Positions 17,606-25,677 of a stretch of 40,117 nucleotides of DNA are shown here, piece after piece (the stretch's first letter is position 1; the number at the start of each line of letters is the position of its first letter). The stretch lies in contig NZ_AHZC01000288.1 of NCBI RefSeq assembly GCF_000247475.1, forward strand, positions 1 through 40,117. The letters run 5' to 3'. Made by a program: the position numbers and the translations under genes. The notes under the pieces are model-generated. The model was not told the DNA's origin. It saw nothing but the letters and a program-made list of their open reading frames with translations, and did no database searches. The stretch comes from Rhizobium sp. PDO1-076 (lineage in GTDB: Bacteria > Pseudomonadota > Alphaproteobacteria > Rhizobiales > Rhizobiaceae).

Positions 17606-18517
17606 TCAAAGTTCCGCTGGAAAGCCCGGTGCGCGCAGGTCCGTGCCGGTGGCGTCTTCGAGCAGCTTGACCACCTGCGACGACCAGGCGTCGCCGCCAT
17701 AGGTGGAGCGGGCGCGGATGAAGGTCTGCAGGGCGTGGCTGGCAAGGTCGAGCGGCACGCCGAATTCGCGGCCGAAGCCGAGCGCGAAGCCGAGATCCTT
17801 GACGGCGAGGTCCATGGTGAAGTTGATATTGTAGCTGCCGTTCAGGATCACCTGGCCCTCGGTTTCGTGCACGAAACTGTTGCCCGAGGACGCCTTGATG
17901 ATGTTGAAGGCGTCGGTCAGGTCGATGCCGCCTTTCTTGGCGAGCATCAGCGCCTCGCCGGTGGCGATCAGGTGGATGAAGGCGAGCATATTGGTGATCA
18001 CCTTGATCACCGAGGCCTTGCCGAGCGGGCCGGCGCGGAAGATCCTGTTGCCCATGGCTTCGAAGGCCGGCAGATGCAAGGCATGCAGGTCGGCGTCGCC
18101 GCCGGTGATCACCGTGATCTCGCCGGAAGCGGCCAGATGCACGCCGCCCGTCACCGGCGCCTCAAGCATGCGAACGCCACGATCGGCGGCGATCTTGCCG
18201 AGCCGCAGCACTTCCTGCTCGTCGAGTGTCGACATCTCGATCCAGGTCCCGCCCGGTTTCAGCCCGGCAAGGATGCCGCGCTCGCCGGTCAGCACGCGCT
18301 CGCTGACCCGTGGTGAGGGCAGGCAGGTGATCACGGCATCGACCGCTTGCGCCACAGCCTGCGGATCGTCCGCCCAGCGGGCGCCGTTGGCGAGAAGATC
18401 TTTTGCATTGCCCGGGTCGAGATCGTGGACCGTGACGTCAAATCCGTCCCTGACCAGGCTGCCCGCCAGATGCCGGCCGAGATGGCCGAGACCGATGAAG
18501 CCGTATGTGATGGCCAT
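17606..18517 (-). CDS. NAD-dependent 3-hydroxyisobutyrate dehydrogenase family protein
   Basis: A 303-residue beta-hydroxyacid dehydrogenase. It has the Rossmann motif GFIGLGHLG (7-15), substrate loop EAPVTGG (119-125, usually DAPVSGG) and the catalytic-Lys segment IKVITNM with Lys172. The C-terminal helical domain is complete. Relatives oxidise 3-hydroxyisobutyrate, D-glycerate/tartronate semialdehyde or similar short beta-hydroxy acids. ATG 18517 is the family start; an AGGA lies very close and a GGGGA about 12 nt upstream. The FAD dehydrogenase gene follows after 79 bp on the same strand, then the SDR, so a three-gene hydroxyacid operon is likely. Substrate specificity cannot be told from these motifs. 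Confidence 0.88.
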   Translation of the reverse strand: MAITYGFIGLGHLGRHLAGSLVRDGFDVTVHDLDPGNAKDLLANGARWADDPQAVAQAVDAVITCLPSPRVSERVLTGERGILAGLKPGGTWIEMSTLDEQEVLRLGKIAADRGVRMLEAPVTGGVHLAASGEITVITGGDADLHALHLPAFEAMGNRIFRAGPLGKASVIKVITNMLAFIHLIATGEALMLAKKGGIDLTDAFNIIKASSGNSFVHETEGQVILNGSYNINFTMDLAVKDLGFALGFGREFGVPLDLASHALQTFIRARSTYGGDAWSSQVVKLLEDATGTDLRAPGFPAEL

Positions 18518-18704
18518 GTCCTGCTTGTCCCCTGTGGCGTTTGGTAGAGAGTGCGACAAAGCGAAGGCGCGTTCAAAGGCAGATTTTGGCAGGCGACGCG
18601 ATGTGGCGCAGGCAGAACAGGCGGGCGCGTTTTTTCTGCGTGGGCGACGGGTTGCAGGTGCCCGAAGAGGTCTCCGCGATTGTCATCAGACCTGGAGCCG
18701 TTCG

Positions 18705-20129
18705 TCAGTTTTGATGATGGGGGTGCTTGCGCAATGCCTCTATCGCTCCGGACAGCACGGTATACACGGCCGGATCCTGGCAATGGGCGACATTGAAGCG
18801 CATGAAGGCGCCGGCCGATTGCGTCACGCTGAAGACATTGCCGGGCGCAAGGACCACGCCTTTTGCCAGGGCCGACTGCGCCAGTTCGGCCGAATCCACC
18901 GCGTCCGGCAGCCGGCACCAGAGGTAGAAACCGCCGCGCGGCATGTGCCATGGCGCAATGCCGAGATGCTGCAAACGCTCGGCTGTCTGTCGCCGCGCGC
19001 GCACCAGCTTCTGGCGCAGGTCTTCCATGTGTTTGCGATAGCTGCCGCCGGCAAGCACGTCGAGGATCAGGGCCGCAGCCACCGGGCTAGGTCCGCCGAA
19101 ATTGGTGGCAACCTGCAGGTCCACAAGCGCCTCGATCCAGTCCGGTCGGCAAGCAATGTAGCCGCAACGCACCGACGACGACAGGGTCTTGGAAAAACTG
19201 CCGATGCGGATGACGCGGTTCAAGCCGTCGAGCGCCGCCAGCCGCGACGATGGCTCGGGCTCGAAATCGGCAAAGATATCGTCTTCGATGATCGTCAGAT
19301 CGTGAAGTGCTGCCGCGTTCAGCAGGCGGTGTGCGACCTGGGGCGACAGCGTCGCCCCGGTCGGATTGTGCAGGGCAGAATTGGTGATGTAGAGGCGCGG
19401 CTTCTCGGCGGCAAGCACGGCCTCGAACGCGGCGACGTCGGGTCCGGTGGTCGTGTAGGGCACGCCGACGATCTTGACCCGATGGGCGCGCAGCAGTGCC
19501 TGGAAGTTGAAGTAACAGGGATCGTCGATCAGCACGGTATCGCCGGGGCGCAGCAGGAAACGACACAACAGGTCGAGCGCCTGGGTGCCGGAGCCGGTCA
19601 GCAGCAGCTGGTCGGGCGACGCCTGAATGCCGTCTTCGGCAAAACGGGACAGCAGCAGCCGGCGCAGCGCAAGCGGACCACGCGTATTGCCGTAGTCCGA
19701 TAGCAGGGCGTCATCGGCGCGCGACAGGCTGCGCAGCGCGCGCCGGAGTGCCGTGTTCGGCATCCATGCCGCCGGCAGCCAGCCGCAGCCAGGCTTCAGC
19801 ACCGCGGCATCGGCGTCGAGGGATTGGCGTGAAACCCAGAACGGATCGACCGCCCGGTCGAGCGGTGCCGCGGCCTCGGCGAGCTTCAGCGGCGCCATTG
19901 CGCTGGTCGAGGCGCTGGTCGAGACATAAAAGCCCGAGCCGCGTTGCGCCCGGATCAGGCCTTCCGCCGCCAGGCGGTCATAAGCCTCGACCACGGTGGA
20001 GGGTGAAACGCCCATTGTGCCGGCAAGGCTGCGGATGGAGGGCAGGCGGTCGCCGGGACCGAGCACGCGACCGGCGATCCTTTGCCGGATGGCGGCCATC
20101 ACCTCGCCGGTGCGCGTCTTGCTGTCCAT
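18705..20129 (-). CDS. MocR/PdxR-type regulator (GntR HTH fused to aminotransferase domain)
   Basis: A 474-residue transcription factor. The N-terminal GntR winged helix (about 5-70) includes PGDRLPSIRSLAGTMGVSPS and the wing RGSGFYVS. A fold-type I aminotransferase domain follows, with TGSGTQALDLLCRFL, NPTGATL, IEDDIFADFE and the PLP-binding SFSKTLSS (Lys314). Known members such as GabR and PdxR sense PLP or its adducts and control a divergent gene. ATG 20129 has GAGGA 9 nt upstream; the open frame to 20267 would cross the divergent gene start. It is divergent from an EamA transporter 128 bp away, the probable target. The retained Lys, Asp and Arg suggest it still binds PLP. Confidence 0.92.
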   Translation of the reverse strand: MDSKTRTGEVMAAIRQRIAGRVLGPGDRLPSIRSLAGTMGVSPSTVVEAYDRLAAEGLIRAQRGSGFYVSTSASTSAMAPLKLAEAAAPLDRAVDPFWVSRQSLDADAAVLKPGCGWLPAAWMPNTALRRALRSLSRADDALLSDYGNTRGPLALRRLLLSRFAEDGIQASPDQLLLTGSGTQALDLLCRFLLRPGDTVLIDDPCYFNFQALLRAHRVKIVGVPYTTTGPDVAAFEAVLAAEKPRLYITNSALHNPTGATLSPQVAHRLLNAAALHDLTIIEDDIFADFEPEPSSRLAALDGLNRVIRIGSFSKTLSSSVRCGYIACRPDWIEALVDLQVATNFGGPSPVAAALILDVLAGGSYRKHMEDLRQKLVRARRQTAERLQHLGIAPWHMPRGGFYLWCRLPDAVDSAELAQSALAKGVVLAPGNVFSVTQSAGAFMRFNVAHCQDPAVYTVLSGAIEALRKHPHHQN

Positions 20130-20156
20130 GCTGGATGTTCCTCGACAAGGATAATC

Positions 20157-20204
20157 TGTATTGAGAATTGACCAGTACAGTTTTGCCAAATTGTATTGAA
20201 CTGT
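20157..20204. promoter_or_regulatory. Candidate MocR operator with direct repeats
   Basis: In the 128-bp divergent gap, TGTATTGA occurs at 20157-20164 and again at 20192-20199 in the same orientation, 35 bp apart. ACAGTT (20177-20182) and AACTGT (20199-20204) form an inverted pair. MocR-type proteins often bind direct repeats, so this fits, but it rests on position and repetition only. Confidence 0.4.
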
Positions 20205-20257
20205 TTCTGTTTTCGCCAGCGCGCTCGACCTAGGACGGGTGCAGAAAGCGAGGACAA

Positions 20258-21121
20258 ATGAAAACATCCATGGACGGCTGGGGCAGTGGTCTGCTCGGCG
20301 TGCTGATTTTCAGCGGATCACTGCCGGCGACCCGCATTGCGGTCGGCGGCTTTTCACCGCTGTTCCTAACTTCGGCCCGCGCCGTGATCGCAGCCCTTCT
20401 GGCCGCGGCCTTGCTGATCCTCTGGCGCCAGAAGCGGCCCGCGCGCCAGGACCTCGTCTCGCTCGCCATCGTTGCGCTCGGCGTTGTCATCGGTTTTCCG
20501 CTGTTGACCGCCTTGGCGCTGCAGACCATCACCGCGGCGCATTCAGTGGTTTTTGTCGGTCTGCTGCCGCTGATGACGGCAATTTTTGCGGTCATGCGCG
20601 GCGGCGAACGGCCGAAGCCGCTGTTCTGGCTGTTTTCCGGCCTCGGCAGCGTGATCGTTGCCGGTTTCGCCTTGGCAACCGGTGGTGCTGCGTCGAGCCT
20701 GGGCGATCTCATGATGATCGCAGCCATTGTGCTCTGCGGACTTGGCTATGCCGAAGGCGCCAAACTGTCGCGACGGCTCGGCGGTTGGCAGGTGATCTCC
20801 TGGGCTTTGCTGCTGTCGCTGCCGGTGATGCTGGCGCTTGCCTTGCTGACCTTGCCCGGTTCCTGGCAGACGATCACCATGCCGGCATGGCTTGGGCTCG
20901 CCTATGTCTCGGTGTTCAGCATGCTGGTCGGTTTTGTCTTCTGGTATCGCGGCCTGGCGCTCGGAGGCATCGCCGCCGTCGGCCAACTGCAATTGCTGCA
21001 GCCGTTTTTCGGCCTGGCCCTTGCCGCCGTGCTGCTGCACGAGCCGGTGAGTTTCGGCATGGTCGCCAGCACGGCTGCAATCGTGCTGTGTGTTGCCGGC
21101 GCGAAACGCTTCGCCAGGTAA
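20258..21121 (+). CDS. EamA-domain (DMT superfamily) transporter beside MocR
   Basis: A 287-residue inner-membrane protein with about ten helices in two EamA repeats. Signatures are SGSLPATRIAVGGFSPLFLT near helix 1-2, ITAAHSVVFVGLLPLMTAIF at the end of the first repeat, and LGGIAAVGQLQLLQPFFGLA then LLHEPVS in the second. ATG 20258 follows GAGGA closely (3-nt spacer); ATG 20270 would be 15 nt away. It diverges from the MocR regulator, so expression probably responds to an amine or vitamin-B6-related signal. Its frame does not continue into the ETF-QO gene. Export of an amino acid or similar metabolite is inferred from the family. Confidence 0.88.
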   Translation: MKTSMDGWGSGLLGVLIFSGSLPATRIAVGGFSPLFLTSARAVIAALLAAALLILWRQKRPARQDLVSLAIVALGVVIGFPLLTALALQTITAAHSVVFVGLLPLMTAIFAVMRGGERPKPLFWLFSGLGSVIVAGFALATGGAASSLGDLMMIAAIVLCGLGYAEGAKLSRRLGGWQVISWALLLSLPVMLALALLTLPGSWQTITMPAWLGLAYVSVFSMLVGFVFWYRGLALGGIAAVGQLQLLQPFFGLALAAVLLHEPVSFGMVASTAAIVLCVAGAKRFAR

Positions 21122-21172
21122 GGCGGCGGCCAGTCAGGCAGATCCGCCACGCCAGCGCGCCGGTTTCCACGA

Positions 21173-21201
21173 TTGACGCTTACGTGCACGTCAGATATTC
21201 T
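21173..21201 (+). promoter_or_regulatory. Sigma-70-type promoter for ETF-QO gene
   Basis: TTGACG at 21173-21178 and TATTCT at 21196-21201 are separated by exactly 17 bp, a good housekeeping promoter about 110 bp before the ETF-QO start. The spacer contains the perfect 10-bp palindrome ACGTGCACGT (21182-21191), a possible repressor site. Confidence 0.5.
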
Positions 21202-21318
21202 TGTCCTTCACAGCACCCTGCCGGAATTTGCGCCTGTGGTGTCGCGCTTCGGCTCGACAATCTGGTTGGGTTTTGTCAAGGAGGTAGGCGCAAAGAACCG
21301 CCGCGCGGAGGAATGACG

Positions 21319-22980
21319 ATGAGCACTGAGATGGAACTGCCGGAACGCGAAAGCATGGAATTCGACGTCGTGATCGTCGGCGCCGGCCCGGCCGGCCTGT
21401 CGGCCGCGATCCGGCTGAAACAGGTCAATCCGGACCTGACCGTCGTCGTGCTGGAAAAGGGTGCCGAAGTCGGTGCGCATATCCTGTCGGGCGCCGTGGT
21501 CGATCCGATCGGCATCGACAAGCTGCTGCCCGACTGGCGCAATGAGGCCGATCATCCGTTCAAGACCCCGGTTACGGACGACCAGTTCCTGCTGCTCGGA
21601 CCGGCCGGCTCCGTCCGCCTGCCGAATTTTGCCATGCCACCGCTGATGAACAATCACGGCAACTACATCGTTTCGCTCGGCAATGTCTGTCGATGGCTCG
21701 CCACCCATGCCGAAGCGCTGGGTGTCGAGATCTATCCGGGCTTTGCCGCAACCGAAGTGCTCTACAATGACGAAGGTGCCGTGATTGGCGTGGCCACCGG
21801 CGACATGGGCATCGAGAAGAACGGCGAGCCGGGTCCGGCCTATACCCGCGGCATGGAACTCATCGGCAAATATGTGCTGATCGGCGAGGGCGTGCGCGGA
21901 TCGCTGGCCAAGCAGCTGATCGAAAAGTTCGACCTGTCGAAGGACAGCGACGTGCAGAAATACGGGATTGGTCTGAAGGAACTCTGGCAGGTCAAGCCCG
22001 AGCATCACAAGCCGGGCCTCGTGCAGCACTCCTTCGGCTGGCCGCTCGGCATGAAGACCGGTGGCGGTTCCTTCCTCTACCATCTCGAAGACAACATGGT
22101 CGCCGTCGGTTTCGTCGTGCACCTGAACTACAAGAACCCCTATCTTTATCCCTTCGAGGAATTCCAGCGCTTCAAGACCCATCCGGCGATCGCCAAGACC
22201 TTCGAAGGCGGCAAGCGCCTGTCCTACGGCGCCCGGGCGATCACCGAGGGCGGTTACCAGTCGGTGCCGAAGCTCTCCTTCCCCGGCGGCGCGCTGATCG
22301 GCTGTTCCGCCGGTCTCGTCAACGTGCCGCGCATCAAGGGCAGCCACAATGCCGTGCTGTCGGGCATGCTCGCGGCCGACAAGATTGCCGATGCCATCGC
22401 CAATGGCCGCGCCAATGACGAGCCGATCGAGATCGAGAACGAATGGCGCTCGACCGATATCGGCCGCGACCTCAAGCGCGTCCGCAACGTCAAGCCGCTG
22501 TGGTCGAAGCTCGGTACCGCGCTCGGCGTCGCGCTCGGCGGCCTCGACATGTGGATCAACCAGATCTTCGGCACCTCACCCTTCACCCTGAAGCACGGCA
22601 AGACCGACGCCCAGTCGCTGGAGCCGGCAGCCAAGCACAAGCCGATCGCCTATCCGAAACCGGATGGCGTCCTGACCTTCGACCGCCTGTCCTCGGTCTT
22701 CCTGTCCAACACCAACCACGAGGAGGACCAGCCGGTCCATCTCAAGGTCAAGGACATGGACCTGCAGAAGGCTTCGGAGCTCGGCGTCTATGCCGGCCCC
22801 TCGACCCGCTACTGTCCGGCCGGCGTCTACGAATGGGTGGAAAAGGATGGCGAGGACGTCTTCGTCATCAACGCCCAGAACTGCGTGCACTGCAAGACCT
22901 GCGACATCAAGGACCCCAACCAGAACATCACCTGGGTGCCGCCGCAGGGCGGCGAGGGGCCGGTTTATCCGAATATGTAA
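21319..22980 (+). CDS. etfD: Electron transfer flavoprotein-ubiquinone oxidoreductase
   Basis: A 553-residue membrane-associated flavoprotein that moves electrons from reduced ETF to ubiquinone, linking acyl-CoA and amine dehydrogenases to respiration. The N-terminal FAD motif is VVIVGAGPAGLSAA (17-30). GAHILSGAVVDP, RIKGSHNAVLSGMLAAD and the ferredoxin-like end are typical. The 4Fe-4S ligands are Cys499 (YCPAGVYE) and Cys522, Cys525 and Cys528 in CVHCKTC, all present. The gene lies alone, with its own promoter and terminator. Start ATG 21319 follows GGAGGA with a 6-nt spacer; ATG 21313 would abut the ribosome binding site. Identification is very secure; the symbol follows common usage. Confidence 0.96.
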   Translation: MSTEMELPERESMEFDVVIVGAGPAGLSAAIRLKQVNPDLTVVVLEKGAEVGAHILSGAVVDPIGIDKLLPDWRNEADHPFKTPVTDDQFLLLGPAGSVRLPNFAMPPLMNNHGNYIVSLGNVCRWLATHAEALGVEIYPGFAATEVLYNDEGAVIGVATGDMGIEKNGEPGPAYTRGMELIGKYVLIGEGVRGSLAKQLIEKFDLSKDSDVQKYGIGLKELWQVKPEHHKPGLVQHSFGWPLGMKTGGGSFLYHLEDNMVAVGFVVHLNYKNPYLYPFEEFQRFKTHPAIAKTFEGGKRLSYGARAITEGGYQSVPKLSFPGGALIGCSAGLVNVPRIKGSHNAVLSGMLAADKIADAIANGRANDEPIEIENEWRSTDIGRDLKRVRNVKPLWSKLGTALGVALGGLDMWINQIFGTSPFTLKHGKTDAQSLEPAAKHKPIAYPKPDGVLTFDRLSSVFLSNTNHEEDQPVHLKVKDMDLQKASELGVYAGPSTRYCPAGVYEWVEKDGEDVFVINAQNCVHCKTCDIKDPNQNITWVPPQGGEGPVYPNM

Positions 22981-22989
22981 GTGTCACGA

Positions 22990-23013
22990 AAGGGCCGCCA
23001 GTGTGCGGCCCTT
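22990..23013 (+). terminator. Intrinsic terminator after ETF-QO gene
   Basis: AAGGGCCGC (22990-22998) pairs perfectly with GCGGCCCTT (23005-23013) around a 6-nt loop, followed by a short T-containing tail. It starts 9 nt after the stop codon. Confidence 0.8.
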
Positions 23014-23134
23014 CTTCGTATTGGGATGGCCCGGCATTTCAACAGAAGGCGTGGCACTGCGGCGCGTTGTCCAAGTGAAACCGCGCCCCATCTGCCACAA
23101 TTATGACGCGGTTGTTAATCGCCTCATCTGCGAC

Positions 23135-23150
23135 TTAACCCGTCATTAAC
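23135..23150 (+). promoter_or_regulatory. Candidate CtrA box before the L,D-transpeptidase gene
   Basis: TTAA at 23135-23138 and TTAAC at 23146-23150 are separated by exactly 7 nt, the full alphaproteobacterial CtrA consensus TTAA-N7-TTAAC. The site ends 53 bp before the start codon, where CtrA would sit on a promoter. No other spot I checked in the window has the full pattern. Confidence 0.6.
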
Positions 23151-23203
23151 CATAAATTTCCTAGGCTTCTCGGCAGAAGAATCATCTCCGAGGACCTTGA
23201 TCC

Positions 23204-23818
23204 ATGACCATTTCCCGCCGAAGCCTGCTGATCGGCCTGCCGCTTCTCCTCGCCGGCTGCCAGTCCATGCCCAACCAGCAGGCCATGTATAGCGACGTCA
23301 CGACCGAGCCTTTTCCCCTGAAGAAGGTGCCGCTCGACAAGATCAAGCCGGAACTGCGCCGTCAGGAAGTGGCCTACGAGACTGCCTATTCGGCTGGAAC
23401 GGTGGTGGTCGATACGCCCGGACGCCGCCTCTACTACGTGCTCGGTGACGGCCGCGCCATGCGCTACGGCATTGGTGTCGGCCGCAATGGTTATGCGCTG
23501 GCCGGCAATGCCTATATCGGCCGCAAGGCGGAATGGCCGACATGGACGCCGACGCCGAACATGATCCGCCGGGATCCGGAAAAGAACCTGAAATATGCCG
23601 GCGGCCTGCCGGGCGGTCCGAACAATCCGCTCGGTGCCCGCGCCATGTATCTCTATCGCGGCGGCAACGACACGCTGTTCCGCCTGCACGGCACCAACCA
23701 GCCCTGGTCGATCGGCGAGGCCATGTCGTCGGGCTGCGTGCGCATGATGAACCACGACGTCATCGACCTCTATGCCCGCACCAGTGTCGGCGACAAGGTT
23801 GTCGTGCTGCAGGCGTGA
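23204..23818 (+). CDS. Lipoprotein L,D-transpeptidase (YkuD domain)
   Basis: A 204-residue envelope enzyme. The signal peptide ends in the lipobox LLAGC, so Cys19 is probably lipidated. The YkuD catalytic domain covers about 65-203. Its core has RLHGTNQPWSIGEAMSSGCVR with His162 and the nucleophile Cys178. Such enzymes form 3-3 crosslinks in peptidoglycan or attach proteins to it; Rhizobiales, which grow from a pole, use many of them. Start ATG 23204 has GAGGA 9 nt upstream. A consensus CtrA box lies just before it, suggesting cell-cycle control. It converges on the AraC gene with a 3-bp gap. Class and catalytic residues are clear; the exact crosslink is not. Confidence 0.93.
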   Translation: MTISRRSLLIGLPLLLAGCQSMPNQQAMYSDVTTEPFPLKKVPLDKIKPELRRQEVAYETAYSAGTVVVDTPGRRLYYVLGDGRAMRYGIGVGRNGYALAGNAYIGRKAEWPTWTPTPNMIRRDPEKNLKYAGGLPGGPNNPLGARAMYLYRGGNDTLFRLHGTNQPWSIGEAMSSGCVRMMNHDVIDLYARTSVGDKVVVLQA

Positions 23819-23821
23819 GAT

Positions 23822-24592
23822 CTACGCGCGCTTGCGCATCTGTGACGGGCTGACACCCGTCAGTCGCCGGAACATCGCGATGAAGGCGGACGGGTTGCTG
23901 TAGCCCAGCCGTTCCGCCACCTGGTGTACGCTTTCTCCCTCGTCCAGCAGCGCAAGGGCTGTCAGCAGCCTGAGGCGCTGGCGCCAGTCGTTGAACGACA
24001 TGCCAAGCACTTCCTGGCAGCGGCGCGACAGCGTGCGCTCGGTGGTGCCGACGCGGCTTGCCCATTCGGCAGCCGAGCGTTTGTCTCCCGGCTGCTGCTG
24101 CAATTGGCTGAGGATCGGCCCGAGCAGGAGATCGGCAGTGATCGGCAGATATTGGGCAAAATAGGGCGCTGCCCGCACCTGATCGACGATCACCATGGCC
24201 AGCCGCAGGTCTTCCGGCGTGCGGGGATGGCGGATGCCACGCCGGTCGAAATCGGCAAGGACGGCTTTCAACAGGGCGCTCAGATCCAGCGTGCAGGGCT
24301 GCTGCGGCAGATCCGCGCAAAGTTCGGCGGCGACATGGGTCGTCACATACAGCACGTCCTGCGGATTGCTGGCGTCATGCTCGAAGCCCGGCGGGATCCA
24401 GATGGCGTATTGCGGCGGCGACAGGAAGCGCACGCCTTCGATACTGATCTGGGCGATCCCCTGCAGGGCGTAGTTCAGTTCGCCCCAGACCTGGCGCTTG
24501 AGCGGAAATCCGGTGCCGCCTTTGTAGCGAACAGTCCGGAAGGACACCGGCCGGGGTGGCTCGCCGTCAATCCCTTCATGCGCATAGAGCAT
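23822..24592 (-). CDS. AraC family transcriptional regulator
   Basis: A 256-residue regulator. The N-terminal half is a cupin-like sensing domain with QISIEGVRFLSPPQYAIWIP and the metal-like PPGFEHDAS. The C-terminal double HTH (about 155-255) shows EWASRVGTTERTLSRRCQEV and then GYSNPSAFIAMFRRLTGVSP, the typical second helix pair. ATG 24592 has GGAGA with a 6-nt spacer; the in-frame TTG 24607 is worse. It diverges from an EamA exporter 122 bp away, its probable target. In the gap GTCCT (24614-24618) and AGGAC (24641-24645) are inverted, a weak operator candidate. The inducer is not evident. Confidence 0.92.
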   Translation of the reverse strand: MLYAHEGIDGEPPRPVSFRTVRYKGGTGFPLKRQVWGELNYALQGIAQISIEGVRFLSPPQYAIWIPPGFEHDASNPQDVLYVTTHVAAELCADLPQQPCTLDLSALLKAVLADFDRRGIRHPRTPEDLRLAMVIVDQVRAAPYFAQYLPITADLLLGPILSQLQQQPGDKRSAAEWASRVGTTERTLSRRCQEVLGMSFNDWRQRLRLLTALALLDEGESVHQVAERLGYSNPSAFIAMFRRLTGVSPSQMRKRA

Positions 24593-24714
24593 GGCCGTTC
24601 TCCGCAAGTTTGTGTCCTAAATTCACTATATAACGAAATCAGGACGCCTGCTAGAGGAGGGGACGACGATCGCCGCCATCACGGCGTGCGATCCTGAAGG
24701 TGAAGGCGCGCAGG

Positions 24715-25677
24715 ATGACAACGTCAGTTCAGACGACCGACCGGATGAGCCATGGCTTCGTAATGGCTCTGATCCCACTGCTGACCATGTTGATATGGGC
24801 AGGCAATACGATCGTCACGAAGGCTTCGGCCGGGTTGATCGAACCGGCCTCGATCGCATTTTATCGCTGGTTGATTGCCCTCGTGCTGCTGACGCCTTTC
24901 GTTCTCCGTGGCCTTTGGGCCAATCGCCGGCTGGCCATCCGGTTCTGGCCGAAACTGGCCGTGCTTGGCATGCTGGGCATGGTGATCTACCAGAGCCTCG
25001 CCTATGAGGCGGCCAAGACCACGACGGCGCTCAACATGGGGCTTCTGGCAGCGCTGATGCCGCTGATTTCCATTCTTCTCGCGTCGGCATTTGCCGGCGA
25101 GCGCCTGTCAAGATCGCGCATCCTGGGTGGAGTTTTGTCACTGCTGGGCGTGATCTATCTGATTTCCCATGGTGACCCGGTTCGGCTCCTGGTGGGCGGC
25201 CTGCATATCGGCGACGCGCTGATGATCGTCGCCATTGTTGCCAATTCCTTCTATGGCGTTTTGCTCAAGCGCTGGGCCGTGCCGCTGCCGATGTGGCAGC
25301 AGATCTGGTGTCAGATTGCCGTGGCCACGGCTTTCCTCCTGCCACTCTGGCTGCTCAGCGACATCAGTCCGGTGACGGCGGACAACCTGCCGCTGGTCCT
25401 GTTCGCCGCCATTCCGACATCGCTTCTGGCGCCGTTCTGCTGGATGATTGCCGTGCGAGACCTCGGCGCGGCGCGCAGTGCGCTCTACATCAACCTGCTG
25501 CCGCTGCTGGTGGCGGCGCTGGCATGGTTACTGCTTGGCGAAACGCTGGCGTTTTTCCATCTGGTCGGCGGTGGCCTGGCGCTGGCCGGCGTGGCGATCG
25601 GCATGCGCCAGCCGTCCGCCCCGCGTGTTGCGGAGGCAGCGAACGATACGCGCGCTTGGCGATCAGAGGCGCCTTGA
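24715..25677 (+). CDS. EamA-domain (DMT superfamily) transporter beside AraC
   Basis: A 320-residue inner-membrane protein with about ten helices. First-repeat signature MLIWAGNTIVTKASAGLIEP then FYRWLIALVLLTPF; end of first repeat TTTALNMGLLAALMPLISIL; second repeat AARSALYINLLPLLVAALAW and LLLGETLA. ATG 24715 has GAAGG 8 nt upstream; the GTG at 24700 is less likely. It is divergent from the AraC gene and its last 15 bp overlap the end of the next EamA gene on the other strand. The family usually exports amino acids or their analogues. Substrate unknown. Confidence 0.9.
   Translation: MTTSVQTTDRMSHGFVMALIPLLTMLIWAGNTIVTKASAGLIEPASIAFYRWLIALVLLTPFVLRGLWANRRLAIRFWPKLAVLGMLGMVIYQSLAYEAAKTTTALNMGLLAALMPLISILLASAFAGERLSRSRILGGVLSLLGVIYLISHGDPVRLLVGGLHIGDALMIVAIVANSFYGVLLKRWAVPLPMWQQIWCQIAVATAFLLPLWLLSDISPVTADNLPLVLFAAIPTSLLAPFCWMIAVRDLGAARSALYINLLPLLVAALAWLLLGETLAFFHLVGGGLALAGVAIGMRQPSAPRVAEAANDTRAWRSEAP

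Noticed and set aside
20239..22980. A single open frame running from before the MocR-linked EamA gene through the ETF-QO gene, looking like a 913-aa fusion.
   Set aside because: The first 360 residues are an out-of-frame reading of the EamA gene. The EamA protein lies in another frame, and ETF-QO has its own promoter, ribosome binding site and family start at 21319.
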